Shown: piece after piece, positions 7,769-16,580 of the stretch
Layout: every line of letters begins with the position of its first letter
Position numbering within the stretch: the first letter of the stretch is position 1
Assembly (NCBI RefSeq): GCF_014493765.1
Contig: NZ_JACTVJ010000011.1
Coordinates: 124,001-188,000, forward strand
Length of the DNA: 64,000 nt
Direction: 5' to 3'
Origin: Streptomyces polyasparticus
GTDB lineage: Bacteria > Actinomycetota > Actinomycetes > Streptomycetales > Streptomycetaceae
Position numbers and translations under genes: made by a program
Notes under the pieces: generated by a model
Told to the model about the DNA's origin: nothing
Databases searched by the model: none
The model's input: the letters and a program-made list of their open reading frames with translations, nothing else

Positions 7769-10700
7769 TTACGCCAGCGTCAGGAACCGCTGCACCAGTG
7801 AGGCCAGCAGCACCGCGAGCAGCGGCAGCGAGAACCAGTACGTGGACTGGAGCCACTGCAACTGCCGCACGCTCGGCGGCGATGCCACCCGGACCACCTC
7901 GCGGGTGGCGAGCAGCGCGATCAGGGCGATCGCCGCGAGCGCACCCACCACCGACCACGGGGTCCAGGTCACCTGGGGCCCGATCGGCCCGGGATCGGCC
8001 TTCCTGACCTCGTCGTCCGGCTGCTTGCGCAGCGTGTACAGCGTGGCGTCCTCGTTGCTGTACGCACGCTTCAGCTCCGGCCGGTCGTCGAGGTTGTTCA
8101 TCAGGCGCCGGTCCCAGTTGCGGGGATAGCCGCCGTCCAGGTTGAGCGTGGTGGTCTGGCCGCGGTTCACCATCAGATACGAGTTGGGCCCGGCGTCCCT
8201 GAGCGCCTTGACCAGGGAGCCCACGAGGACCGGGTCGGGCGGCGCGAGCGTGGGCCGGTACTCGACCTTCTCCATGTCCTGCTTGCCCCAAGGAGCCGCG
8301 GGCGTCACGTTGTTGACCTCGTCGTCGGTCAGCCAGAGCAGCCGTACCGTCGGATCCGAGTGGTCGTAGACGTACTCCATCGCCGCGACCTCGCCGGGCC
8401 TGACCCGCTCGAAGGGCTCGTTGCCCCAGCGGGCGATCAGGAAGCCGCCGATCAGGACCAGACCGGCCATCAGGGCCGCGAGCGGTGCGAGCGAGACCCG
8501 GTCGCGGTCGCGCTCCTGTGCGGTGATCCCGGTACGCGGGAACAGGGCGAGACCGGCGAGCAGCGCCGCACCCGGCAGCGCGAACATGAACACGCGCAGC
8601 GCCATCTCGCCGCCGTACGACTGCATGCCGAACCCGAGGAACGGGACGAAGGTCAGGATGAGCAGCGAGCGTTCCGCGTACTGGTAGCCGCGCCGGCGCC
8701 ACCAGCCCCAGACGGCGAGCGCCAGGACGAGGCCGGCCAGACCCACCCGCGAGTACAGGACCAGCTGGTGGATCGAACTGCCGCCCTCGATGCGCCCGGA
8801 GATGGAGGAGGTCACATTGCCGCCGACGCCGCCGACCCCGCCGAACAGCTCCTCGAAGTGCCCCGACCAGTAGGGCTCGGCGAGGAAGCCGACCCAGACC
8901 ACGACGAGGATGCCGAAGAGGATCGGCAGCCCGCGCAGCTCGGAGCGGCCGAACACGACGAGCGCGGCGATCACCCCGAGCATCACGAACGGCGTGAGCT
9001 GGTGCGCGGGCACCGTCGCCGCGAACAGCGCTATCAGGACGAGGACCAGCGTGGCCCGCTGCCCCCGCGTGGTCTGAAGGACCTCCGCCTCGCCCGGGCG
9101 CCGCTTGGCCCACAGCACGCGCGGCGCACGGAACCACACAAGGAGGATCGCCACGAAGGCGATGTAGAGCAGATATGTGAAGCCCTGCGGCGAGAAGTAG
9201 TCCTGGCCCACCCAGCCGCTCAGGACGAAGATCCACACACCCGCCCACTTGGCCCGCCAGCTCGCCCGCATCGAGCGGATGAGCAGGAACATCGGGGCGA
9301 GATAGGCGAGTTGGATGGCGAGCGGCCACCAGCGGATGACCTCCCGCATATCGCTCACGCCGCAGGCCTCGGCGATGAACGTGGCCGCCGCGAAGAAGCC
9401 CGGCCAGCTCCAGCGTGCGTCCAGGTCGGGGACGGCGGAGCCGGTGCGGTCGATGTACTCCATGAAGCCCAGGTGCTGCCACGCCGTCGCGAACCGGGGC
9501 TCCGCCTCGATCACCGCGGGCAGGGCGTGCAGGGAGACGAGTGTCCCCAGCAACGCGAGTGTCAGGAGCAGCTTGTGGGGCCGCTCGTGCCACAGGAGCG
9601 AGGCGAACGTGACGACGAGCAGCGCCGCACCGAGCAGGGTCGCGGGCGGGAGCACGGAGATCAGCCCGAGCCCGTTCATCGCGTCGAGATCCGCGTCGTC
9701 CATGCCGAGCACCGGCACCCAGTACAGGCCGAGCGCGAGGATCAGGAGCAGCCCGAGACCGTACGAACGGGAGAGGCGGGGCGGCGTGGCCGCGGCGCCA
9801 CGCGGTGGCTCGGTCGGCTCGGGCGGTGCGGGCGGTGCGGGCACACGGGCCGGCGGCGTCTGCGCCAGAGCCCGGGGCGCCGAGGAACTCGCCACCACCG
9901 AAGGGAACTTGGACCGCTGCTCCCGTGCCACGGGCGTCCGCTCGGCGCCCGGTTCCGCGCTCGCCTCCCGGGAGGGCTCGGATGCGGCGGCGGAGGCGGC
10001 CGAGGCGGATGACGCGGCGGCCGTGGAGGCCTCGGAACGGGCCGGCGGAAGCGCCGCGGGCAGCCGCAGCGCCCACGTGGGGCGGTGGTCCTCGCCGGAG
10101 TCCGGCGGGGGAGCGGAGGCACCGTCGCGCGGCTCGTCGCCGGGGTCCTCGTCCGCCGCGGCACGGGGTACGCGCGCCCCGTCGGCGGGTTCGTCGGCGG
10201 GTTCGTCGGCGGGTTCGTCGGCGGGTTCGTCCGCGGGTCCGTCGGCGGCTTCATCGGTGGGCCGCTCGTCAGAGGGCTCGTCCCGCGAGGACACGTCCTC
10301 TGCGGGCTGTTCCTCGCTCCCGGCTTCCTCCTCCCGGACGGTGTCTTCATCCTGAACGGAACGGACGGCCTCATCCCGAACGGAACGGACGGCCTCATCC
10401 CGTACGGAGTCGCTCTCTTCGTCCCGTACGGAATCAGCGACATCAGCCCGCACGGAATCGGCGCCCTCATCCCGTACGGAATCGCTGACTTCAGCCCGTA
10501 CGGAATCAGCGGCATGAGCGCGTACGGAGAGGGTGTCCTTGTCCCGCACGGAGAGCGTGTCCTTGTCCCGCGCGGAACCGGCGTCCTCGTCCTGTACGGA
10601 GACCGCGTCCCCTTCCCGTGCGACCGGAGCGTCCACCACCGCGTCCTCGGCCATGTCCTCGCCCTCCGTCCGATCCGCCCCGGCCGGCGGTTTCCGCGCG

Positions 10701-12388
10701 CCGCCCCCGTCACCGGCCGCGCCCTTCACCGCCCACGACGGCCCGGCTCCCGGACCGGCGGGCGTCGGCCGCGTGCGCTGGTGCGGAGCGCGCGCGGCTT
10801 CGGGTACGACGATCGGCAGACCGCCGGCGGGCGTACCCGGGCCCGGCCGTACGTCCGGGCGGCGCTCCAAGTGGTCGAAGTCCAGAGGGAGTCCGAGCTG
10901 CAGCGTCTCCGAGTCGAGGGCCGCACGCAGCGCCCAGGTCGGGCGGCGCACCAGCGGGCCGAGGACCATCGTGGTCTCGCCGGCCGGCCGGCCCAGGTCG
11001 GACAGATCGCCGTCGGTGGCCACCGGCTGGGGTGTGCGCGCCACCGGGGCACCCGCGCCCCGCACGACCCCGAACAGCTTGTACGCGGCGATCGAGGCGA
11101 TCACCGCGAGGCTGCAGACCTCCGCGACACCGGCGCCGGTGAGCCCCATCCGGGGCAGCAGCACCAGCGTGAGGCCGAGCACCAGAACGCAGAGCGCGCC
11201 CTGCAGATAGGCGAGCGGAGAGGTGCGGCTCTGGGCGCGGAGCACCGCGAAGTAGGTCTCGATGATCACGCGGAGCAGCGCACCGACCGCGAACCAGCGC
11301 AGCAAGGGCGTGGCCGCGTCCGCGTAGCCGCTGCCGAAGACCGCGAGGATGTAGGGCGCGCCGAAGAACATGATCGCGCAGACCGGCAGCATGATCCGCG
11401 CCATCCGCTTCAGCGCGGCACGGCAGTTGGCGGCCAGCCGGCCCGGATCGTGCGCGCCCTCGACGGTCAGCGAGGCGCCCATGTTGATGGCGAGCAGATT
11501 GACCGTGCCGCCTATGGTCGTGGCGATGTAGAAGTACGCGTTGTCCGCGGAGCCGACCTGAGCGGCCACGATCACGGGGATCAGGTACACGACAGCCAGC
11601 GAGAACAGCGAGCCGGTGTAGTCGCCGGCCAGGAAGCGGCCCATCTCGCGCAGCGACGGCGGCTGCACGGTGTCCTTGGTGGCCTGCACATGCCGGGGCA
11701 CGAGCCGCCGGAACACCAGCCAGCCGAGCGGGAGCACCGACACCGCGATCGCCGCGACCCACGAGACGAACACGCCGGCCGTCGGGATCGCCGCCGCGAA
11801 CGCGATCAGGAGCCCCAGCTTGACCACGGAGAACACGGTGTTGCCCACCGGCACCCACAGCGCGTTGCGCAGCCCCGTGAGCACCCCGTCCTGCAGCGTG
11901 AGCAGCGACCACGCGACCACGGAGAGGACGAAGCCGATGCCGGGCCAGGGCCCGTCGAGGAACGCGTACGAGGGTCCCCACAGGTCGAGCGTGAGCAGGA
12001 AGATCCCGGCCGCGCAGGCCACCGCGAGTGAACTGCCCGCGTACGTCCGCAGGATGAGCTTGCCGGTCGTGCGTCCCGCGACCGGGATGAACCGGGCCAT
12101 CGCGCCGGTGAGCGTGAGCGCCGCGAGACCGGCGATCAGCTTCATCGCCGCGATCGCCGCCGAGCCCTGGCCGACCGCCGCATCCGAGTAGTACCGGGCG
12201 GCGGCCAGCCAGAAGCCCAGGCCGAGCACGGCGGAGATCCCGGTGTTCAGCATCAGCGCATACGCGTTGCGGAACAGCGGGCTGCCGCCGCCCGAGGGCA
12301 GCCTGAGTCTGCGCCCGTCGGGCTGCTGCTGCCGCGCGGGAGTCTCGTTCACCTCGGAGGCTGCCTGGGCGGTGGACGTGTCAGACAC
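7769..12388 (-). CDS. Giant membrane protein: Wzx-like flippase fused to a second polytopic domain
   Basis: 1539 residues. Residues about 35-450 are a MATE/Wzx-type polysaccharide flippase with around 12-14 hydrophobic spans. Residues about 460-870 are hydrophilic and low in complexity, including an octapeptide repeat of SVRDExxD type (about 596-680) and a run of DEPA units (about 717-734). Residues about 873-1539 hold at least ten more spans with long charged loops, resembling a membrane glycosyltransferase or polymerase (GT-C/Wzy-like, inference). It starts at GTG 12388, overlapping the deacetylase stop by 8 nt (GTGTCTGA), so translation is coupled. Flipping and polymerising or extending the polymer in one chain is the simplest reading. 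Homologues may exist as separate genes. Confidence 0.8.
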   Translation of the reverse strand: MSDTSTAQAASEVNETPARQQQPDGRRLRLPSGGGSPLFRNAYALMLNTGISAVLGLGFWLAAARYYSDAAVGQGSAAIAAMKLIAGLAALTLTGAMARFIPVAGRTTGKLILRTYAGSSLAVACAAGIFLLTLDLWGPSYAFLDGPWPGIGFVLSVVAWSLLTLQDGVLTGLRNALWVPVGNTVFSVVKLGLLIAFAAAIPTAGVFVSWVAAIAVSVLPLGWLVFRRLVPRHVQATKDTVQPPSLREMGRFLAGDYTGSLFSLAVVYLIPVIVAAQVGSADNAYFYIATTIGGTVNLLAINMGASLTVEGAHDPGRLAANCRAALKRMARIMLPVCAIMFFGAPYILAVFGSGYADAATPLLRWFAVGALLRVIIETYFAVLRAQSRTSPLAYLQGALCVLVLGLTLVLLPRMGLTGAGVAEVCSLAVIASIAAYKLFGVVRGAGAPVARTPQPVATDGDLSDLGRPAGETTMVLGPLVRRPTWALRAALDSETLQLGLPLDFDHLERRPDVRPGPGTPAGGLPIVVPEAARAPHQRTRPTPAGPGAGPSWAVKGAAGDGGGARKPPAGADRTEGEDMAEDAVVDAPVAREGDAVSVQDEDAGSARDKDTLSVRDKDTLSVRAHAADSVRAEVSDSVRDEGADSVRADVADSVRDEESDSVRDEAVRSVRDEAVRSVQDEDTVREEEAGSEEQPAEDVSSRDEPSDERPTDEAADGPADEPADEPADEPADEPADGARVPRAAADEDPGDEPRDGASAPPPDSGEDHRPTWALRLPAALPPARSEASTAAASSASAASAAASEPSREASAEPGAERTPVAREQRSKFPSVVASSSAPRALAQTPPARVPAPPAPPEPTEPPRGAAATPPRLSRSYGLGLLLILALGLYWVPVLGMDDADLDAMNGLGLISVLPPATLLGAALLVVTFASLLWHERPHKLLLTLALLGTLVSLHALPAVIEAEPRFATAWQHLGFMEYIDRTGSAVPDLDARWSWPGFFAAATFIAEACGVSDMREVIRWWPLAIQLAYLAPMFLLIRSMRASWRAKWAGVWIFVLSGWVGQDYFSPQGFTYLLYIAFVAILLVWFRAPRVLWAKRRPGEAEVLQTTRGQRATLVLVLIALFAATVPAHQLTPFVMLGVIAALVVFGRSELRGLPILFGILVVVWVGFLAEPYWSGHFEELFGGVGGVGGNVTSSISGRIEGGSSIHQLVLYSRVGLAGLVLALAVWGWWRRRGYQYAERSLLILTFVPFLGFGMQSYGGEMALRVFMFALPGAALLAGLALFPRTGITAQERDRDRVSLAPLAALMAGLVLIGGFLIARWGNEPFERVRPGEVAAMEYVYDHSDPTVRLLWLTDDEVNNVTPAAPWGKQDMEKVEYRPTLAPPDPVLVGSLVKALRDAGPNSYLMVNRGQTTTLNLDGGYPRNWDRRLMNNLDDRPELKRAYSNEDATLYTLRKQPDDEVRKADPGPIGPQVTWTPWSVVGALAAIALIALLATREVVRVASPPSVRQLQWLQSTYWFSLPLLAVLLASLVQRFLTLA
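10187..10240 (-). repeat. 12-nt tandem repeat coding DEPA units
   Basis: Roughly four exact copies of a 12-nt unit with diverged flanks encode Asp-Glu-Pro-Ala in the linker of the flippase fusion. The acidic, Pro-containing sequence is expected to be extended and disordered. Confidence 0.8.
10345..10602 (-). repeat. 24-nt tandem repeat coding SVRDExxD octapeptides
   Basis: About eleven imperfect 24-nt units encode octapeptides such as SVRDKDTL, SVRDEGAD and SVRDEAVR. Some neighbours are identical at DNA level, a sign of recent slippage or recombination. The number of units should differ between strains. Confidence 0.85.
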
Positions 12389-13181
12389 GGGTGAGGCCGG
12401 CCTTTCGGCGGAGCTTGCGGGTTCTTCGGACGAGGGCGTACCCCTTGGTCAACGCACGGTCCTTCGCGAAGGTTCGGGCCACACCCCGGCCCTCCACGGA
12501 GCGCGCGAACTCCTCGGCCGTGGTGGTGCGGCGCACGGTGAGCCGCTGCAGTGCGTACGGGCCCTGCGGGCGGCGCGCCAGGTGGTTGCCGACCGCGAGT
12601 GCCTGCCCGTAGCCGGATGCGCGGACGAGCCGGCGTACCGCCGCGTCCGAGTAGCCGTAGGGATACGCGAAGGACTCCGGCCTGCTGCCGAGCTCGTCGC
12701 CGACGATCTCGCGGCAGCGCAGCAGCTCGAACCACAGCGCGTCCTCGGCGAGTTGGTCCAGCTGGGGGTGGGTGTGGCTGTGCCCGCCGATCTCGAGGCC
12801 CGCCTGCGCGAGAGCCCTGACCTGGGACCAGTCCAGCATGGTGTCGAGCGCGCCCCCGGTGTCGTACGCGCCGCGCAGCCAGCCGGTCGTGACGAACACC
12901 GTGGCCGCGAAGTCATGCCGGGCGAGCGCCGGCAGCGCATGGGAGTGCACGCCTTCGTAGCCGTCGTCGAAGGTGATGAGCACGGGCCTGGGCGGCAGGG
13001 GTGTGCCGTCGCGCCAGGCGGCGGCCAGGCGCGCCGTGGTGAGGGGCGTGAAGCCGCCCGCCGCCAGGATGTCCATCTGCTCGGCGAACGCCTCCGGTGC
13101 CACGGACAGATCCCGGGTCGCGGGCGCGGGTGCGTGCGCGACCGCGTGGTACATCAGTATCGGCACAGCCTGGCTGCTCAT
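12381..13181 (-). CDS. Polysaccharide deacetylase (NodB/CE4 domain)
   Basis: 266 residues with a CE4 fold. Motif 1 is TFDDGYE (about residues 69-75; the two Asp residues serve catalysis and metal binding). Motif 2 is HSHTHP (about 133-138), giving the two metal-ligand His. Later ESFAYPYG matches motif 3. It should remove N-acetyl groups from a surface polysaccharide. There is no signal peptide after the chosen start, so it may act on lipid-linked intermediates at the inner face, or reach the surface by an unknown route. ATG 13181 has a G-rich ribosome site. A 48-residue upstream extension in frame is rejected because it is Arg/Pro-rich and lacks a ribosome site. Confidence 0.9.
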   Translation of the reverse strand: MSSQAVPILMYHAVAHAPAPATRDLSVAPEAFAEQMDILAAGGFTPLTTARLAAAWRDGTPLPPRPVLITFDDGYEGVHSHALPALARHDFAATVFVTTGWLRGAYDTGGALDTMLDWSQVRALAQAGLEIGGHSHTHPQLDQLAEDALWFELLRCREIVGDELGSRPESFAYPYGYSDAAVRRLVRASGYGQALAVGNHLARRPQGPYALQRLTVRRTTTAEEFARSVEGRGVARTFAKDRALTKGYALVRRTRKLRRKAGLTRV

Positions 13182-13215
13182 CCCGCGGCCCCCTGACCCT
13201 CCGCGCTCCCGCGTC

Positions 13216-14232
13216 TCATGCCGCCTCCTCACCGTCCGCGGCGTGCTGCGCCGGCATGGAGATCTCGGCAACGCGGAAGGACCCGCCTCCCCTGCGGGCC
13301 CGAACGCTCCCGAGTACGTACCCACCGGCGGCCGTGACCACTCCGGTCACGATGGCCCCGGCGCGGCCCGCGCCCCCGCGCCGGCCGAGCACCGCGTCCC
13401 GCAGCCCGCGGGCCACGCCCGCCGGCAGGACGCGGGTGGTGTAGCGGCGCTCGGACTCAAGTCCTTTGTCACTGCCCACACTTCGCGCCACGAGGGCTTT
13501 CGACAAGCCCTCCGCGTACGTACGCGTACGGAAGTAGCCGAACCGTTCGCGCGCCGCGGGCACCCGGTGGTGGATCACCGCGCGGTCGTCGATGAGCAGC
13601 ACGGCCGACGGCATCGCCCGCGTGAGCCGGATGCACAGCTCCGTCTCCTCGCAGCCCAGCGGCCGCTTGTCGCCGTCACGGCCGATGCCGGTCGCGAAAC
13701 CGCCCGCGACCGAGAAGGCCTCGCGCCGGAACGAGGCATTGCCGCCCAGGACGTTGCGCACCCGCACCAGGCCTTCGGGCAGGCCCTTGTACGTACAGCC
13801 CACGACCCAGTCGAACTCGGCCGGAAACCAGTCGGGCCTGCGCCCCGAAGCCCAGATGGGCATGGTGCGCCCGCCGACCGCCATCACGTCCGGATCGTCG
13901 TACGCCTCGGCGAAGTGGAGCAGCCAGTCGCGCTCGGCCACCGCGTCGTCGTCGAGGAAGGCGATCACCTCGCCGTGCGATGCGGCGATGCCGGTGTTGC
14001 GGCCCGCGGACAGGCCGCGGGGGCCCGCGTTGGCGAGCACCCGCACCGTGCTGCGGTCGTCCTTGTACTCCTTGGTGAGCCGGTCCAGGAGCGCCTCGTT
14101 GTGATCCACCACGAGCAGCGTCTCGAGGGCCGGCCGTGACTGCGCGCGCACCGAGGCGACCGCTGCGAGGATGTCCTCCCAGCGGTCCTCGGTGTACACG
14201 CAGATCACCACGGAGATGCGTGGTTCGCTCAA
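13216..14232 (-). CDS. Family 2 glycosyltransferase
   Basis: 338 residues, GT-A fold. The start RISVVICVYTEDR gives the nucleotide-sugar binding strand. The DXD-type motif is AFLDDDAVAE near residue 93, and the acceptor-side acidic patch is GCEETELCIRL. A hydrophobic C-terminal stretch (AIVTGVVTAAGGYVLGSV) may associate with the membrane. The start codon is TTG at 14232, forming a TTGA overlap with the stop of the upstream glycosyltransferase; no other start fits, since upstream bases belong to that gene. It probably extends the repeat unit of the exopolysaccharide. The GVARGLRD-type tail is common in actinobacterial GT2 proteins. Confidence 0.9.
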   Translation of the reverse strand: MSEPRISVVICVYTEDRWEDILAAVASVRAQSRPALETLLVVDHNEALLDRLTKEYKDDRSTVRVLANAGPRGLSAGRNTGIAASHGEVIAFLDDDAVAERDWLLHFAEAYDDPDVMAVGGRTMPIWASGRRPDWFPAEFDWVVGCTYKGLPEGLVRVRNVLGGNASFRREAFSVAGGFATGIGRDGDKRPLGCEETELCIRLTRAMPSAVLLIDDRAVIHHRVPAARERFGYFRTRTYAEGLSKALVARSVGSDKGLESERRYTTRVLPAGVARGLRDAVLGRRGGAGRAGAIVTGVVTAAGGYVLGSVRARRGGGSFRVAEISMPAQHAADGEEAA

Positions 14233-15116
14233 GGCCGTTCGCCCTTCTCGGAGCGGTCACCGCCGTGTCCGCGCACCTCGTTGAGGCCGACGAACTGGGC
14301 GCGCCTGCGCCGCTGTTGGCGGTCGGCGCGCTCCTTGAGTATCACCTTGAGCACCCTGAATCCGTCGCGGACGGCCCGCAGATTGCTCGCGCCGTGGATC
14401 CGCACGTACTCATGGCTGGGGATCTCCTGGACCCTCAGGCCCGCCTTGACGACCCGGATGTTCATCAGGGTCTCCACCTCGAAGCCGGTGCAGTCGAGGT
14501 CGATCTTGTCCAGGCAGTAGCGCCAGAAGGCGTTGTAGCCGTAGCAGAGGTCGGTGTAGCGGGCGCCGAACTTGCGGTTGACCACCGCGCACAGCGCCCA
14601 GTTGCCGAGCTTGCGGATCGGCGTCATGTCGTCGGTGCCGCCGCCGTTGGCGAAGCGGGAGCCCTTGGCGAAGTCGGCGCCGGAGACGAGCGCGGAGACA
14701 TACGAGAGGATCTCGTGGCCGTCGGCCGAGCCGTCCGCGTCGACCATCACGATGATGTCGCCGGTGCAGGCCGCGAAGCCGGTGATCAGGGCATCCCCCT
14801 TGCCCTTGCCCTGCTGCGTGACGACCTTGACGTCCGGCCAGAGCTTCTTGGCCACGGCGACGGTGTCGTCCGTGGAATTCCCGTCGACCAGAACCACTTC
14901 ATGGATCCAGTCGGGCAGGGTCTCGAAGACGTACGGGAGATTCTCCGCCTCGTTCATGGCGGGAATCACGACACTCACCGGCGGAGCTATCGCGAGATGA
15001 GTGGAGACCGGACGGTACTGGTCGGGTATGCGTCCGGCCCTTGTCGAGTGGCCGTTCTCGGACGGCGCGATTAATGGATCTTTACCCGGTACCGCCGGGC
15101 GCAGGAAAGAACTCAT
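14229..15116 (-). CDS. DPM1-like family 2 glycosyltransferase
   Basis: 295 residues. The catalytic domain begins at VSVVIPAMNEAENLPYV after a 45-residue flexible N-terminus, and the metal-binding motif is VMVDADGSADG near residue 126. The later signature EVETLMNIRVVKAGLRVQEIP is typical of dolichyl/polyprenyl-phosphate mannose or glucose synthases. No C-terminal membrane spans are present, so it is the soluble type that works at the inner leaflet. It likely makes the lipid-linked sugar donor or transfers an early sugar of the surface polymer. The leader upstream is about 330 bp and contains the probable cluster promoter. Confidence 0.9.
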   Translation of the reverse strand: MSSFLRPAVPGKDPLIAPSENGHSTRAGRIPDQYRPVSTHLAIAPPVSVVIPAMNEAENLPYVFETLPDWIHEVVLVDGNSTDDTVAVAKKLWPDVKVVTQQGKGKGDALITGFAACTGDIIVMVDADGSADGHEILSYVSALVSGADFAKGSRFANGGGTDDMTPIRKLGNWALCAVVNRKFGARYTDLCYGYNAFWRYCLDKIDLDCTGFEVETLMNIRVVKAGLRVQEIPSHEYVRIHGASNLRAVRDGFRVLKVILKERADRQQRRRRAQFVGLNEVRGHGGDRSEKGERP

Positions 15117-15448
15117 GAGTCAGGTCCCTCTCGTCCGGTGGACCGCCCGCCCCCGGGCAGTCCGGATGAGTTTCCGGTTCGAAAGGGGGGTTCTCATCCG
15201 AAGGCATGACGGCATGAACTCCCGGCACACCGGATGAGCTGGCTGTACTGCCGCGCGGCGCGTGATTCGGCATTGTTGCGTAGACCGAGCACGGCACCCC
15301 CCTACCGCGCCCCGTACCGGAATGCATCGCGGCCCCTGGCCCTCCCCTGGTGCCGTAGTGCGTGATGTTCCGGTGCGGGTGGATGTAAGACGGTATTGAT
15401 GTTTATAACTATATGGCAAGACCTGGAACATGGTCCCGCATTTTTCCT
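15117..15448. other. 332-bp intergenic region inside the polysaccharide cluster
   Basis: No convincing gene is found. The stretch 15380-15460 is unusually A+T-rich for this genome. It contains a candidate minus-strand promoter (TTGCCA at 15414-15419, 18-bp spacer, TACCGT at 15390-15395), which would give a 5' leader of about 265 nt for the DPM1-like gene. The long leader may be regulatory, but I could not identify a known riboswitch. Confidence 0.5.
15390..15419 (-). promoter_or_regulatory. Candidate housekeeping promoter for the glycosyltransferase genes
   Basis: On the minus strand TTGCCA (15414-15419) and TACCGT (15390-15395) are 18 bp apart in an A+T-rich island. The match to -35/-10 consensus is moderate. 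Confidence 0.3.
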
Positions 15449-16573
15449 CTATTGCCGGAGTTTTCTGCTTCGCCCCTGTGCGAGCTGTGATCTCAGTCGT
15501 CCGGCTGTTTTGAGCAATTTGTCGGCCGAGGCAAACCATTCCGGCCTGCTGTGCACGGTGTTCCGCAGCGCACGCACGGGGGCGCGGCGCGCCCGGTGTC
15601 CGTACGCCACCGGGTGACGACGTGTCACCCAGCCCTCGGACACGGTGAGTTCCCGTGTCTTGAGGGAGTCCTTGTATTCCTTCTGTCCGCGGCCGAGGTC
15701 GAGATACGCGATGCCTTCCGCGGCCGCGGCCTCGGCCATCCGTAAATGCAGCAGAAGTCCTGGTGAGTACTTCGCGAAATCCGGGTCGTACGCGGGGAAC
15801 CAGCAGGCGAGCACCCGCTCGGACCGCAGTCCGAAGTGTGCGGCCACCGGCCGGTCCGCGGCGTAGAGCACCGAGAGCTGGGCGGCGAAGGTGTCGGAGC
15901 GGGTGTGGAAGAGCCGCTCCACGAGATCGTTGATCCATGGTTTGGCGAATCGGTCGCTGCGGCCGGTCCTGCGGTACTGGGCCGACTTCCAGGTCTTGAG
16001 TGTGCGCAGTGCGGCGGGATCGCGCTCGTCGTGCACATAGCGCACGGTCGGGTGGTCGCGCCCCAGCTTGCGGTCCTTGGCGAGGGTGCGGCCGGTGAAC
16101 TTCGGTGAACGCACGCGGAGTTCGGCCAGATAGGTCTCGTACCCCTGGTCGATGTCCACCACGGGGGAGGCGAAGCTCCCGGTGCGGGTCGCCTCGAACG
16201 CGGGCTGCCCCTGCACCAGATGGTCGTACTCCCAGACGGAGAGCGAGCACGCCTTCAGGAACTCCTGGGCCTCCCAGGTGAACCCGGGCGCATGCACCAC
16301 GCCCTGGCAGTCGGAGAGGCCGAGCCCCACGGCTCGGCCCACGCCGGCGGCCGTCCGCTCGTACGGGAAGAAGGCGACGGGCTCGCCTCCCTCGCGGGCC
16401 ACCGCGATGCGCACCCCGCGCCGCGAACGGCCCACGGCGAGCGCGAACTCGGGCGACAGGAACGGGTTGCCCAGGCCGGGCAGGCCGTGCAGATGCGCCT
16501 TGGACTGCATCGCCGTCCAGGCCGCCCGGTCGGCGCCGGTCAGTTCGCCGGGGCGGTACACGCTGATGTCCAT
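15449..16573 (-). CDS. BcsL/FemAB-like GNAT acyltransferase
   Basis: 374 residues, the length of the Acetyltransf_6 (CelD/BcsL) family associated with bacterial exopolysaccharide synthesis. The C-terminal half shows the conserved block YAADRPVAAHFGLRSE, a spanning helix LLLHLRMAEAAAAEGI and the signature YLDLGRGQKEYKDSLK. Family members are thought to acylate polysaccharide or aminoacylate cell-wall precursors. It starts 7 bp after the upstream membrane-protein gene, so the two form an operon. The start has AGGG as a weak ribosome site. Confidence 0.85.
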   Translation of the reverse strand: MDISVYRPGELTGADRAAWTAMQSKAHLHGLPGLGNPFLSPEFALAVGRSRRGVRIAVAREGGEPVAFFPYERTAAGVGRAVGLGLSDCQGVVHAPGFTWEAQEFLKACSLSVWEYDHLVQGQPAFEATRTGSFASPVVDIDQGYETYLAELRVRSPKFTGRTLAKDRKLGRDHPTVRYVHDERDPAALRTLKTWKSAQYRRTGRSDRFAKPWINDLVERLFHTRSDTFAAQLSVLYAADRPVAAHFGLRSERVLACWFPAYDPDFAKYSPGLLLHLRMAEAAAAEGIAYLDLGRGQKEYKDSLKTRELTVSEGWVTRRHPVAYGHRARRAPVRALRNTVHSRPEWFASADKLLKTAGRLRSQLAQGRSRKLRQ

Positions 16574-16580
16574 GTCGGCC

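Noticed and set aside
6294-10076. 1260-codon minus-strand frame
   Set aside because: It runs antisense to the glycosidase and out of frame over the flippase fusion, is Arg/Gly/Pro-rich and changes character midway; a product of GC-biased codon positions.
10085-12031. 648-codon plus-strand frame in the flippase gene
   Set aside because: Shadow of the minus-strand gene; its Gly-Val repeats come from the linker repeats.
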